Source of the DNA: Ascaris suum
Taxonomy: Eukaryota > Nematoda > Chromadorea > Rhabditida > Ascarididae
Reading direction: 5' to 3'
DNA: 64,000 bases
NCBI GenBank assembly: GCA_013433145.1
Contig: CM024168.1
Location: 3,162,001 to 3,226,000, forward strand
The translations under genes and the position numbers were made by a program. The notes under the pieces were generated by a model that saw only the letters and a list, made by a program, of their open reading frames with translations, made no database searches and was not told the DNA's origin. Every line of letters starts with the position of its first letter. The stretch's first letter is position 1. Shown here in pieces: positions 32,301 to 44,400 of the stretch.

Positions 32301-33571
32301 AATTCTTGACCAATTGGAGTACATTGCCACATCGATAGATATATAGCACAAGCAATCCATGCTAGATTATCACCCTAGAAAGTGTCGTTAATGTGAAAGA
32401 AGAAATTTCTTTCATCTTCCTTTCGCCCTTCCTCCCTCTCCCCCCTTTCCCTTACTTCTCTCCCAACGTGAGAAAATAGTAGAGGCCAAATTGAAGGAAG
32501 GAAAATCTCCCCTCTTTTCTATAGCGCAATAAATGAGCCACGTTCTGCAATTCAAAGAAAAAAACAAACTAGTGTCGTACACATGGAAAACAAATCGACC
32601 TACATCCCAACTCAAATTAGTCGCCCATTATACTACACTTTTTCGACAAGATAAACGAAAAATGAGATCAAACACAATATTTAAGGCTTGTAACAACAGA
32701 GATTAGTGCTCCGAGTCTAGATATTAGTCACATTATCTTTTAAACGTCTGCTATTCAAAAACAAACAAACAAACAAACAAACAACAAAACATCAAGCACC
32801 TTCAACTTATATTCCCGGTGCAATTCTTTATTAGCAAGTAAATATAATATTTCCCAGCTTTCCAATTAGCCAGTATGAAAGTGTGAATAAATACCTATCA
32901 AGTAGTAAAACGAGAAAACACTACGAATCACCCGTATTCCGATTAGTTTATTTGAGAAAAAGCATTCGTCATACTAATGAATAAAGTAAGCATTAAATCA
33001 TGACCGACATTTATGCATTAAATCAATCGAAGCAATATTCAATTTCGGCACTTTCGTACACTATACATTATGCACCTAATATCATACCATAGCTTGCTTT
33101 CGTCTAGGCCAAACTAAAGCCACTAGACACATGAGAGAGTCAGGTAAGTCATTCACCAGGCACATAAGAGGATCTGATGAGTCATCCACTAGGTAAATGA
33201 GAGGATCAGGTAACTCATAAATGTGAACATATATAGAACAACAACATCCACTACGACACAAAAGAAAATGGTGCACTGTTCGATTTTATCGAAATGCACA
33301 AAATAGCATTTCTACGATATTCTCCAATATCATCCCTCTCCCTGCCGTAGTAGGAGCACATAAGTAAGAAGGAAGAGAGACGAACCTCTAGAACATATTG
33401 TTGCCCGACTGTATCGAATTGTTTCCATGCTTTATTCAAAAGTGTGGAGTCGATATTCTCGTCCAATTTTTTGCATACATCAATGAACTCCTCTGATGGT
33501 TGTTCTTTTGACTCAACCAATTCGGGTGATATATTTCTTTCTGCAAGCGACCGCTTGCTACTATTATCCAT
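20307..33571 (-). CDS. lin-35: Retinoblastoma-family pocket protein (p107/p130-like)
   Basis: This is a nuclear co-repressor that binds E2F/DP and the DREAM complex and restrains S-phase entry. Exons (minus strand): 33571-33386, 32374-32253, 30721-30483, 30195-30079, 29501-29312, 28794-28685, 28172-28006, 27122-26972, 26002-25806, 24924-24721, 23945-23750, 23363-23248, 22432-22125, 21638-21401, 21013-20858, 20426-20307. All phases agree: 2817 bases, 938 residues, near C. elegans LIN-35 in size. The N-terminal cyclin-like region (GDNLAWIACAIY, DDLMNSFHLLLC) is p107/p130-type. Pocket A starts at FCPATPIS (residue 378) and includes REMVKHLNK. Pocket B has LFFRKVYYLAAVRLQDLC, AGRHLDQNLMC and YRHQPQA. 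The p130-like block LRSGSTLPIPGMGSAPPTP and C-terminal LRTINAM follow. The KRRLEF segment in the spacer resembles a cyclin-docking RxL. The start follows an acceptor by one base. The exon 13/14 junction is the weakest; the frame there is kept by a GTATTC donor. Confidence 0.95.
21401..23268 (-). other. lin-35: lin-35 pocket B-coding exons
   Basis: The end of exon 12 and exons 13-14 encode pocket B. The signature LFFRKVYYLAAVRLQDLCERV crosses the exon 12/13 junction in phase, which fixes that splice. LMAGRHLDQNLMCCLYVVAK and YRHQPQASSRVYRQVLI follow. The last helices, TDLIKYYNRVFVSRVEYF, are in exon 14 after an acidic/serine-rich insert. This block forms the LxCxE-binding cleft in the family. 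Confidence 0.9.
23870..27122 (-). other. lin-35: lin-35 pocket A-coding exons
   Basis: Exons 8-10 plus the start of exon 11 encode pocket A, about residues 378-586. Visible blocks are FCPATPIS, ENADKLFYRLLEKII, FPWSLEVIRLAPVHFYKAIE, EPELSREMVKHLNK and IEERVLEELAWSVDSPLW. The exon 7/8 junction uses a CAG/GTCTTG donor. A stronger-looking donor 44 bases further on would break the frame. Confidence 0.9.
27357..27391 (+). repeat. Short tandem duplication (21-bp period)
   Basis: AAAAAGGATCCCCT occurs at 27357-27370 and 27378-27391, inside lin-35 intron 7. Confidence 0.85.
32757..32785 (+). repeat. (AAAC)n microsatellite
   Basis: About six AAAC units lie inside lin-35 intron 1. Confidence 0.9.
33122..33220 (-). 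repeat. 33-bp minisatellite, three copies, in lin-35 intron 1
   Basis: Three diverged copies start at 33122, 33155 and 33188, with exactly 33-bp spacing. Because 33 is a multiple of three, the minus strand reads an 11-residue repeat of the form xxDPLxxLVDD (ELPDPLIYLVDD, SSDPLMCLVND, LPDSLMCLVAL). The array lies on the sense strand of lin-35, about 165 bases downstream of the exon 1 donor. No splice links it to the gene. Confidence 0.85.
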
Positions 33572-33585
33572 CCTATAAATTAAGA
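33572..33585 (-). promoter_or_regulatory. Splice acceptor one base upstream of the lin-35 start codon
   Basis: Read on the minus strand, AATTTATAG is followed by one base (G) and the ATG at 33571. As at rnt-1, the acceptor-to-ATG distance is one base, which points to spliced-leader trans-splicing or a non-coding first exon. Confidence 0.55.
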
Positions 33586-34500
33586 GCAGAAATAAACATA
33601 TCAACACTATATCATTGAAAAAAGCACGCTGCATCAAAAAAAAAAAAAAAAAATCGAAAAGAAGGATGATCTATAGCGATCGGACGATGATCGATTAATT
33701 CACCTACGATCGAATTTAAAGGATTTCGTCAACGATAACTAGATCTCTTCAATTAACGCATGGAAATGAGCTCAACTTCTGCTCTTTCGTATGAGCTGAG
33801 AAGCAAGAAAGGGGGTAGATGCGCTATATCATCGAATTTGGAATAAAGGAATGAGGAGTATGCCAATATAGACCTATTCGATATTGTGGTACTTCATCGC
33901 CTAAGTGCAACAAAAATAATTCAACAAAAAAAAGGACTTTACTAACATTTTCAAAAAATAGAAATATCGTGATGAATGGCGGAAAATTTGGAGATCACAA
34001 GAAAACAAGGAGAATAATATTGGAATTAGGATTGCATATGAAAGCAAAAAAATATTTTTGTATTGATTTCTCACTCATATGAAAGACTTGTGGCGATTGG
34101 AAAGTATTGATTTCTCACTCAAAGTTTCATTGCTAGTGTCTAATGGAATGGTATTTGCGTTGCGCCTCTTGACAAAAGAAGTCAAAAAAAAAAAGAAAAA
34201 TCGACTTCCACATAAAATCTCTTCCACCTTAATTTAACTCTCAAAACTAAATGCTTTTGGGGGAATATCTTAAGTAATGGAAGAGGCTCACTGATGACAC
34301 TAGGAGAAATTTCTACTCGGAATTTCAATTTTAGTTGAATTTCTCAACTTTTCTTTGAAAAATCATTAAGAAACTCGAATTCTAGAAAAAAAAAAACTCG
34401 AATCTAGTTCAGTTGCGCTTTTCCTTTAATGAAAATATCTCGTACCTTGCTCTCACTCTTATAAGATGTCATTTCTCTTTCCATCCTCCCTCCCTACCCT

Positions 34501-34512
34501 CCCCCCCCCCCC
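34501..34512 (+). repeat. Poly-C tract
   Basis: Twelve C in a row lie within a longer pyrimidine-rich stretch in the presumed lin-35 upstream region. Confidence 0.9.
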
Positions 34513-37500
34513 TCCCCAACACCATAATCTTCCTTGCTTTGAAAAGCTGAGGCCATAATCACGGGGCTGGTAAAGCGCGGAGACGGTAATGACAGCCGAA
34601 TGATGTCTACCGGGATATGCTATATTGTGCGGTCAAAGCAAGTTTAGTAAAATGCACTCGGTTAAAGTTTATAGAATTTTAAACGTTTTACTTACGCGTA
34701 ATCATCAAACAGTGTATTTCCAAATAAAATTGCTGTCCATTGAACAAGGATATTAGAGAGGAATAATATACAGCAAAAAAAAAATGATAATACAAGAATT
34801 TATTCCAATGCCTCTTCAATCAAATATTTCACGACAATAATAATATCTTCATCTTACAATAAATAAAGCATAAAATTAGGTATTTTGAAGGCTTAAAAAA
34901 ATTACAAGAAAATATGGATACATAGAAACAACAACTATACAACAAAAAAAAAATTTCGCGTAATATAAATAATCATAGGTGTGTCATGTTATGTATGAAA
35001 TGGCCTAATCACATTGTTTTAAATATTTTAAAAAAAATGAACAACTATTCAGCTCAATATTGTCATATTTTCATTGATTAAATTTAACCGAATTATTCAT
35101 TTATGCCATAAAGGATATACTATAGGAGTAGAACACAAAATTTGAGTAAATAAATGAGTTAGAAAATGTTTGAAGAATAAAATTCACATCAAACGAGCGA
35201 CAATTTGCAAAGATAGCTGAAATTTTAAGAGAAAAAAAAAACATTCAAGATGAAAGTCTCGAAATATAAATGAACGAGGCAACGTTGAGATGAAAATAAA
35301 TCTGAGTGGAATGCCATACAATGAAAGAAATACACAAAAATATAATACACGTTTTCATAAGCAAAGCCAGGTTCAAATCTACAATTTTAGGACGATTTGT
35401 GCTGTTCGCAGTTGATGAATGAACGGATGAGAGCGGAAGGAGGAAATAGCTGAAGAGACTAAATACTATCTTCCGCTAGACCCCTAGAATATAATCAGAA
35501 AGATGGATACCGCAAGACAAATATTAGAAAGGATGCTATCCGTTAAAAGATAATCGAAATATAGCATCATATCCCTCAGGAGTGTCTTGATAGCCGGATA
35601 TGCCACCACTTCCCTCTAGCATATACCCTATCTTCTCCTAAAAACGGAGAATTTTCCTCTCATCAAAATTTATTCATTGAGTTTTAGGAATGCAAATTTT
35701 GAGATGATCCTACAGCTTACTCATATTTAAGGAAATCAGCGTTGAATGAACTGTCAGAAAAAAAGTAAAAGCTTAAGGATCGCTGGATAAACTCCCACAG
35801 AGAATAGAGAACTCTGACATAGTACCTTCTCTATCACAGTTTTAAAAGTAAATGTCCGTCAATATTTAGCTAAGTCGACGAATTTGCATAAAAGTTGCCT
35901 ATCAACGTAACGAAATACTTGCCAAGTTCTTAACGAGTATAACGAAAATATCCACTGAATGAATTCCTCGTTCCTAGTGAAGTTTTGAGCTTTTTTTTTG
36001 GACAAGGGCGACGGTAGTAGCGAGGGGGGATAGTATACTCGTCTATACTATTCCATCATATAAGTGGATAAAAGCCACGCCTTGATATAGAAAGCCATTA
36101 TGAGCGTGAACAGTGAAAGCAATGAAGCGCCAACATAAAAGCCTCTTGAATACCCCCTCCTATCATCATCTTTAATCAGTAACTCAATATATCCCATTAC
36201 TACCACACCATCAATGCTTGCTAACAGCTAATCGCAAACCAATTCTAATGCCTCATATTTATTCAGCACATAACACTTTCCCGCCCTTTAATGCGTAAAA
36301 TGCAAAGCACATGTTTGGCCCGCCTTCTCCGTCTTTCGATATGGGAAATAAAATTTCAAAAAAACGAAACAAAAAATTGCAGCTAAAAAATTTTTCAGAG
36401 ACTACACTTCAATCATTCATTTGTTATTACAACAAAAAAAAAAACGAATACATTTTTCAACAATTAGACTTATCATTGTGCGTTGATGTACATTGCAATC
36501 AAACATATTCATCAGCGATTAGTGTTCGCATTTAGCTATCATGCCCCCCCCACGTCATTGCCAAGTCAGCTAAATTTGCATATTTAATTCATACTCCATC
36601 ATGATAGTTACTTTCTTTAGTTGCAAAACGATTGAGTATAGCAATCAAATTGGTGATCTGTTTGTGAAAATCTACCGATTAATGTAAATTCCAGTGGAAA
36701 TTTCCCAGCATAGCTTGAACTCCTATCATGCTCCTCTAAGCAGCGAATATAATCGAATATATTTGAAGAGTCTATTAAGCTCGAGGTTTCATTAATGTCG
36801 CTTAGATGTCGCCCAAGAACACTATAATAAATTCGACCTTATGCTTGCATAATAATTTTGTTGCAAAACTAACTAATTATGCACATATGAATATGCAAAT
36901 TACATCAAATTTAAACACTTAGAATTCATAGAAGGCGATTGTTCTCGTTATTCTGTCCCAAATTCTCTGTATGAGGTATCATATTAAGGAAACGCTATCG
37001 TTGATTTTGAAAGTTGTAATCTCATCCAGCTAACATTGCATTGCAGATTGCAAAGATAATTGTTTGATGAAGTATTTAGTTTTAGTTAGTAGAAATTTAA
37101 ATGTATACGATTTGCATTTATAAATGAATAGAGATATACAATAGGTGTGTAAATATGATAAATAAATGATTACAAATAACTGAGAGAAAATAATTTCGGA
37201 AAATATGAATTAAAATAAAGCATATGATGCATCTGAAAATTCGAAAGAACTTATTAGACGGATGCATTAGATTTATTATTTATTATCGTTATTACACAAA
37301 AATTTAAATATAATTATTCACTTGATATTGTTGCATTGCTAGGATCATGTAGAGAACAGATTGCATTATTCGATTGCGCAATCATAGATTATTGATTGCA
37401 ATTTCAAATTATTGCAATTTCAGTACTTATAAACAGCTGAAAATGCTGCTTGAACTATTGTAGAGAATTTTCTCAAACCAGTGACTTGATAAGCATTGAT

Positions 37501-37853
37501 ATTATCGACTAAATAAAAAGTATTTAGTAAGTAAATGCCTCAAATCTACTTCAAAAATTCATTCTTCTCAAGCAATTGAGGGAATAAAAAAAAGTGTTTT
37601 TTTTTAAATTAGGCAATCTTCGTCTTCTCTTTAAAACATTTAATAGAGAGCAGTGATTATGATCTAATTTTTTTCTGCTACTCATATTTATTAACTAAAA
37701 TAATCAATGTAACAAGCTGTAATTTTTATTACCTAATAATATATTCTTATTGAAGAGAAATATTTCAAACAATTGCCTTAAGAATGCTTTATTATCGAAA
37801 AGTTTTAATAATAAAATATAGTGGAAAAATAATTTCTTCTTTTTTTTTGGAAT

Positions 37854-40800
37854 TTATTGCGAATAAAATTGTTTGTTGAGAAAAGCGATGAGTTTTTGCA
37901 CATGCATATTCACTCGGCCTCCAATCTTCAATGATGGTTCTTCGTTATATTCAGCTCGTAGAATTTCCTGCAAATGAGCAATGTTATCTCAGTAGAATAT
38001 TTGCATTCAATTATACTAAAGTATAATTAACAACTTAAATTATTGCAAAAGTAACTTCAGCCCTTAATTTTTTCAACAGTCGGCTGTCACTAATATAGAC
38101 CTGATCTTGCTCTCTTTTCCATTTTCGCCTTTGCCGAAACCTTTAGCTGGAAAACTAGACTGAAGCAAAACCCCGTATGCAGTAGGTAAGCGTATATCAT
38201 AATCATTTAATTTATTATTTTGAATTAAACTATATAAAAGTAACTACAAAGAGTTATTTTACAGTAAAAATATCGTCAAGTAATAATAAAATATCGTCAA
38301 AATATTAATATTAGTTGTGCGAGGAAAAATGCTTCAACATGAAATCGACATGCTTCAATGCTTCAATTGATTCCTTTCGCATGCGAACTGGTCGCATGAT
38401 TCTCGCATGCGAAATTCCTTTCGCATGCGAACTTCCTTCGATGGATGATTTTGTAGAGAGAAAAAAAAACGTTCTCTTTAACAGCACAACGATTCAGGTG
38501 TTTAATATTTTTTGTTCACATGGTAGGAATATAACTTGTAAAATTCACTATATCATTTAAGTAGTACCATTGCGAAGTACGATTCTGTTTATTTCAATTT
38601 TCAATAGTTTTGCTATTAAATGTCAGCTTTATAGAACACATCATATCTAAACTTTTCAACACCAATATACCTAAAAATTACCTATTTATTACTAGTATTA
38701 ACTTAATAGTTGTACTTCATTATTCGATGAAAAGAAAATTTTTGAATGGAGAAATAGATCTGCAACTATAGACTATAGGTATTAATGCAACAAGCATTTG
38801 TCGATATAGAAAACAAAGGCAGAAAATGGTGGCTGAAACAAAGACGTGCTATGCGTAGAAGATGACACTAAAAGCTTTCGGTAGAATCATTAAATACTAT
38901 GAAAGTGGCGAAACGCTGAAAAAATATCTGATATGCTTGTTTAGGGGCACTAACTAATAAATTCATTCCTTATAGAAATATTTGAATCGGCTAATAAAGA
39001 AAAAAATTTGAGTAATCGATGCATTTGTCTATTCATTAGGTGATTTGAGTATCCCCCGGTGAAAAATAGTTTTACTATACCCACCTCAAGGAATTTTTGT
39101 GCATAATCCAGCATCATTGAATCATAGAAAAGAAGAAATCCTAAACGTTTATCAGTTGTTATTTTCATTGATTCGACTAGCTCTACAAAGACGCTCATCG
39201 ATAAACGACCTTATTAAAATCAATTAATACGAATAAAAAATTAAAAAATTGCAAACATTCACACGTGCAATTTGATAATGCAATAGCAAAGAGTAAAATA
39301 ATGACAAATAGATATAAAAGAATTCGTCAAACGCTTATTGCGACAATTTTATTTCGAAAACATCTAAACCATCGTTTGATCTCAATCAAGTTAATAATTA
39401 AGTGCCAATAATTCCAAATATATGCACAAATTCAATAGCAAAGTAGTAATTGACTTCCTTTTTTTCATGTCTATTCAATGCTGAAATATTCCTCTTGCAA
39501 AAATCTTTTTCCTTCTGTTGTTGTTTGCATGATCCTTATAGTTGGAAAAATTCTAAACAAGATTCCATATCAAACTACAGCGTTATAAATCATAATAAGA
39601 GTGCGAAAAGAATATTACTCTATCTATGATTTTAAAAAAAATGTTCTTTATTTTTTTCTGTTTATAAAATAAAAATAGAGGAACAACCACTTTGACGAGG
39701 TTTCTTCATTGAGCTAGCTAGGTATCTGAACCATTGAAAGAGTCGAAGAAAAAAGGCATCAAAGAGAAAATACAAGGGAAAATGTTGAAAACAGAGGAAA
39801 ATTGCACAAGGGAATGAAGATTATTAGGCAACGATATTCGTATACAATGCGATATTTTACATTTAAATTAGCGCCAGAAAAATTAATTCAAAAGATGCAA
39901 TGCTTAACTTTTCTCTATGGGAGGAAAATTCTACACTCTCATTCGTAAATTAACAAGCGAGAATTTCAATCATCAGAAGTTAAGATTTGTATGGTTTTAC
40001 GCAAGCTTTATGCAAATTAAGCAAATTTATGCAAATTTTATGCCTACACAAAAATGCCGATTCGCACCGAATAAGGCCGTCGTTTTATAACTCAATTCAT
40101 AGTGAAAATCTTATACTAGCTAAGCGAAATGAAAACGTCATAGACATACCTGGAAATCGATTTCACATATCTGTGGTGGTTGTTTACGTTCACTTATTGT
40201 TACCTTTAGGATACCTGGACGATCGGTCGTACTGAACTCAATAGATAATTTCCCATACCTTGAACAATATTCTTGAATATAGATGTTGCAATATTGATTA
40301 ATATGGAAATAATAGTTTTTGAAAAAAAAAAACAATATATAAAGTGGAAAATTTCGCGTAGATGTGATTTTTTTAATGCATGAAAATTGAGTTATGAGAG
40401 AAAACTATAGTAAATTAATTGTTGTTATTGATTAAAAAAAACATTTTATCTGTTAGATTGTTTTCAACAAGGGAATAATTGAAAAAATTCCGTCAAATAT
40501 TAAGCAAGAGACATCACTAATAATATCAATAATAAAAATCTACAAATGATGCTTGATACAATTAATGATCCAAACAATAGTTGGCATTCTATTAGGCAAA
40601 TAAAACTGCTCATCGATAATTTAAGCATATACGAGAAAAAAGATCGAATAAGAGAACGCTGAATAGATCAGTTCAACAATACTTTCAATAATTTTTGATA
40701 GCTAACAGTCGATTTTATTAAGTTGAAATATGATGGTTGTAGAATAAATTGGAATTGCTCTCGGGCATTTATTTGAATTCAATAAGATTTTACCAGTTAT

Positions 40801-41448
40801 ATGATTAATATATTTCAATAGTGTATCACCTTAATTTCAATGACTTTACCAGATTTTTTAATAAATATGAATAATATAAATCGATATTCTTTGGTAAATT
40901 ACTAAATTATTCTTATCGATTTTTGAAAGAGGATGCATCCTGAATAGAGAGTCTTCGAATTTGGTTCCACGCGAATTGAGATATTCAATATGAATGTTTG
41001 GCTACGAGGAAAATAGCGCTGCTTTGCAGATCCCAACCTCATGTGATGAAATCTTTTCCTTATATACATCGTCTCCCTTTTACCTCTCCCTCCCTCTCCC
41101 CAACCTTCTTTCCCCACTGCCACTTATATGCCTCAGCAGAAATTCGCTCAATGTAGGAAAAATTTCAAAATTGTGGCAATATTCAATTGCTGTAAGAGAA
41201 TCCACACATTTTTTTGGCAGATTTACAAGTACTCAAAAGGATTTCTACTTTGTTCTAATGAAAATAAATCAATAAGTATAAATAAAGCAACATACTCTTT
41301 AAAGGTTGTATATCCATCGACTGAAAGGAGAATGCCTTGTCTATCGAGTTTCTCTGCTGAGCATTTCACTTTCTGAATAACGTCCAATGATTGTCTCTCT
41401 TTGATTATTTTGCCAGCTTTTGTTGAATCCGGTCGAATTGATGGACGT
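37854..41448 (-). other. IQGAP C-terminal (RasGAP_C-type) domain exons
   Basis: Three exons encode KCSAEKLDRQGILLSVDGY, then YGKLSIEFSTTDRPGILKVT and QICEIDFQ, then EILRAEYNEEPSLKIGGRV and LIAFLNKQFYSQ-stop. The order and spacing match the end of IQGAP1 through its last residues (FLLNKKFYGK). The final exon is joined in phase 0 across a 2.2-kb intron. An AATAAA overlaps the stop codon, and another lies about 60 bases downstream. Confidence 0.92.
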
Positions 41449-44400
41449 CTAAATTGTGTGTAATTTTTTTTATTGGCAACTCTTTGAGTTGATACAAATA
41501 AACAATAAACATATTCCTCTTCCTCATGAGCTCTATATATTTAAAACAACGTTCTTTGATTGGAAACATCTAAGCAAATCTATCCATGATAGTTGCCAAT
41601 ATCAATCGTGATATCAAAACTTTAACTTTCAAGGTTAATTCAAGAATGAATTCTTTATTATGGAATATTAACTTGCGCAATTATTGAGAGGAAAATTGCA
41701 TAACAATGAAAGAGGAATTAAACGAAAGAGATCGGTGGGCAATCTCTGCGATTTTCTATTTATTAATTAATTTGATCGTTTCATTTGGCACTGATCTACT
41801 TTAATCCTTACTTCAGTCAGTCGACTGGTTAGAAGGACCCAAAGAAGGAACGGATAAGAGCAGAGTATAGGCGATAGCTGCTCTAGTCTTGCTATACATT
41901 ATCTATAGTGAAAATCTACTTAACCGTTTGCTATGAACAACTCTTCTGTCACACTTACATATCCAAATCCGTGTAAATTCAAACTAATGACTATTTCACA
42001 TAAATAGAGAGGACTGGAAGGATTGGGTCTAGAAATTTTCTGTGTTGTACTCAACAATGTACTTTATATCTAATAGATGCCCTCCCCCCCCCCCTCCTCC
42101 CCACCCAACGAACTAAAAAACAGGCTTAATGACCTAATATACCTTTGGATTTTTATATCTGAGCTTGTTTTATCATTTACATTCAATAAACTTCTCAGTT
42201 TAAAATTATTACATGTATGCATCATTAGTTAATACTTCAATAGATAGAATGCGCATTATGGGATTGTGGCAATTGAAGAAAGACTGTTGGGCTGAAGCTG
42301 AGAAAGATAAAACTTCTGAAAGCAGAAGATATTGCAGAAGTTGAAGGCAAAATTTTAATGAAAAATTTCTTTTAGTTTCTATGAATATTCAAAAAATACT
42401 AAATATAAAAGAAACTAATTAAAAATATCACAACCATAGAGGAATTCACTGCTACTACAATCGATCTATTTGATGAGGCTCAGCTTGTTGTATTTAACCT
42501 CATTGCTTTTTCCCTTATAGCTCACCTCATTCATTTTTCGTTCTTTAAATTTTATGCTGACGAAATTTGCATATACAATTTAAGCTCTGAGATACAATTT
42601 TGCAATATGCAAATCTTTGTTTTCGCCTATCTCTCCTTTTTTTTTATTGATTTCTATCTATGTCAACTACATAATGTAAACTTTTACTCATATGCATAGA
42701 GGTTTTATTATGGACTACTCAGATTACTATGAAGAAAAAAAAAATGGTTCTTTTAAAACCATACTTATCATGTTGAACCACTTTTAAAGGTTTAGAGAAA
42801 GTTCTTAAAAACTCACTTAATGATGTTCAAGTTTTTTTTTTGCATATCTTCTTTGTTTCAATCATTTCGCTAATTCTATCATCTATTTACCAATATCGAC
42901 AATGCACTTATAGGCAATTCGCATTGAATTGGATGCCGCATTCGACTGTCTTTAAAAAGCAATTTTTTTTTTGTTCAATGAACGATAATGTGGTGAAATT
43001 TCAGTGCAGTCCGCATAAATGAAATTTCAATCGTTTTTTAAAAAAATATACTAACTAGTAAGTTTATGCAATAAGCGAGTCTTAACGTTACGAGAGACGC
43101 ACAGTTCCTTTATGTTTGCAATTAAAACTCCTATCGCCCTATCGTTTCGAATTTCGAATTGTTTTTTCTTTGTACTCGTTCAAATTTGCTAATATGTTGC
43201 TCTGTATAATTGAATAATTTTGAAATATTTTATTCTCTAATAAAATTCATTACAACTATTCATATGGAAAATTTAAATACGTATAAATGCTACATTCGGT
43301 AAGTTGCCAAAAAAAAATAAGCTAAGAGATGATGTTTATACATCGAAAACCCTTCAACGTGGACGTCGATTAAACTAAAGAAGAGAGAAAATGCCGAATA
43401 TCAGCGAAGGATTTTTTTTTGTGGCAACAAATAAATCTGAGTAGACTAATCTAATTGTTAGGTAAATTCATATAAAGAATGAAGAAACAGAGAAATAAAA
43501 TAGAAGAAGAGTATACTAAAGTAAAGAAGCAAATAGTTCATAGTGGAAAAGGAAATACACAAAACTTTTTTATTTCAGATTTTCGTTTTTCTAAGTTTCA
43601 ATTCTAGGTTTCCTAGTTTACTTCCCGCTAACAATTAATTCTCTTTTTTTTTTTAATTTTAGAAATTATCACTCAAGAATGTTGACAATCAAAAGTATAT
43701 ATTGACTATTATGTTGCATAAAAAGTTCACTTTTGTTTTCATTAATCAAATCATAAAAATATCCTTAGCATATAAATAGATAAATCTGACTAAAATCTAT
43801 CATCAACAATATTGTGATGAAAAGAATAAAAATGCAAAATAAGAAACGAATATCATATTGGATTTATTGTACCCCGTTATATCTTAAAAGTGGTTTTCTT
43901 TTTCTCAAATGAAGGCATTTCTACATATGGATAGCAATTATAACTCTACTAAACTCATTCTACTTAGAAAAATGACGTCATTGTAGAAGAAAATGATATT
44001 TTCCTCATTAGGAAATAAATCAGTATTAAATGCATACTTTTTTTTCAAAATATAAGAATATTGATTGAAGCATTCGACTTGTTGGGCATTATAACAGACA
44101 CACAGACAAACACAGCGCTCTATTAGGATAGTAACAATATGTGACGTCGATAATGAGAAATAAATTTGAATAAATTAGCATATCACGTTGCGTTCTCTAA
44201 AGAATGGATGTTAATGCAAATTTATGGAAGAAAATCACATAATTTTTGTAACTCAGTATCTTATCTAATGCAGCAATGTCCGAATCACCTTGCTTAACTA
44301 CAATTTGCCAAAATTTCAAAAGAATTGGGCCCAAGAAAATGCATCAAACCTAGCTAAGCAACTAACGACACAGAGAACGCAGACTACTCACGCTTGCGAG

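Larger units (their letters stand above)
30079..33571 (-). other. lin-35: lin-35 N-terminal cyclin-like region (exons 1-4)
   Basis: Exons 1-4 encode the N-terminal domain found in p107 and p130. They cover residues 1 to about 221. Exon 2 gives ACAIYLSMWQCTPIGQ and LTRICKI. Exon 3 gives VLEFFDKLSKWVGMAGG and FELLWTLFIAMK. Exon 4 gives LMNSFHLLLCAVDFIF. These blocks match the order and spacing of the p107 N-terminal cyclin fold better than that of RB1 itself. Confidence 0.85.
33572..37853. other. Spacer between IQGAP 3' end and lin-35 5' end
   Basis: These 4.3 kb between two minus-strand genes hold the lin-35 promoter and the IQGAP 3' UTR. No reading frame of interest was seen. A C12 tract is at 34501-34512. 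A less AT-rich patch at about 34540-34620 is a possible promoter element, but no clear E2F or other motif stands out. Confidence 0.6.
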
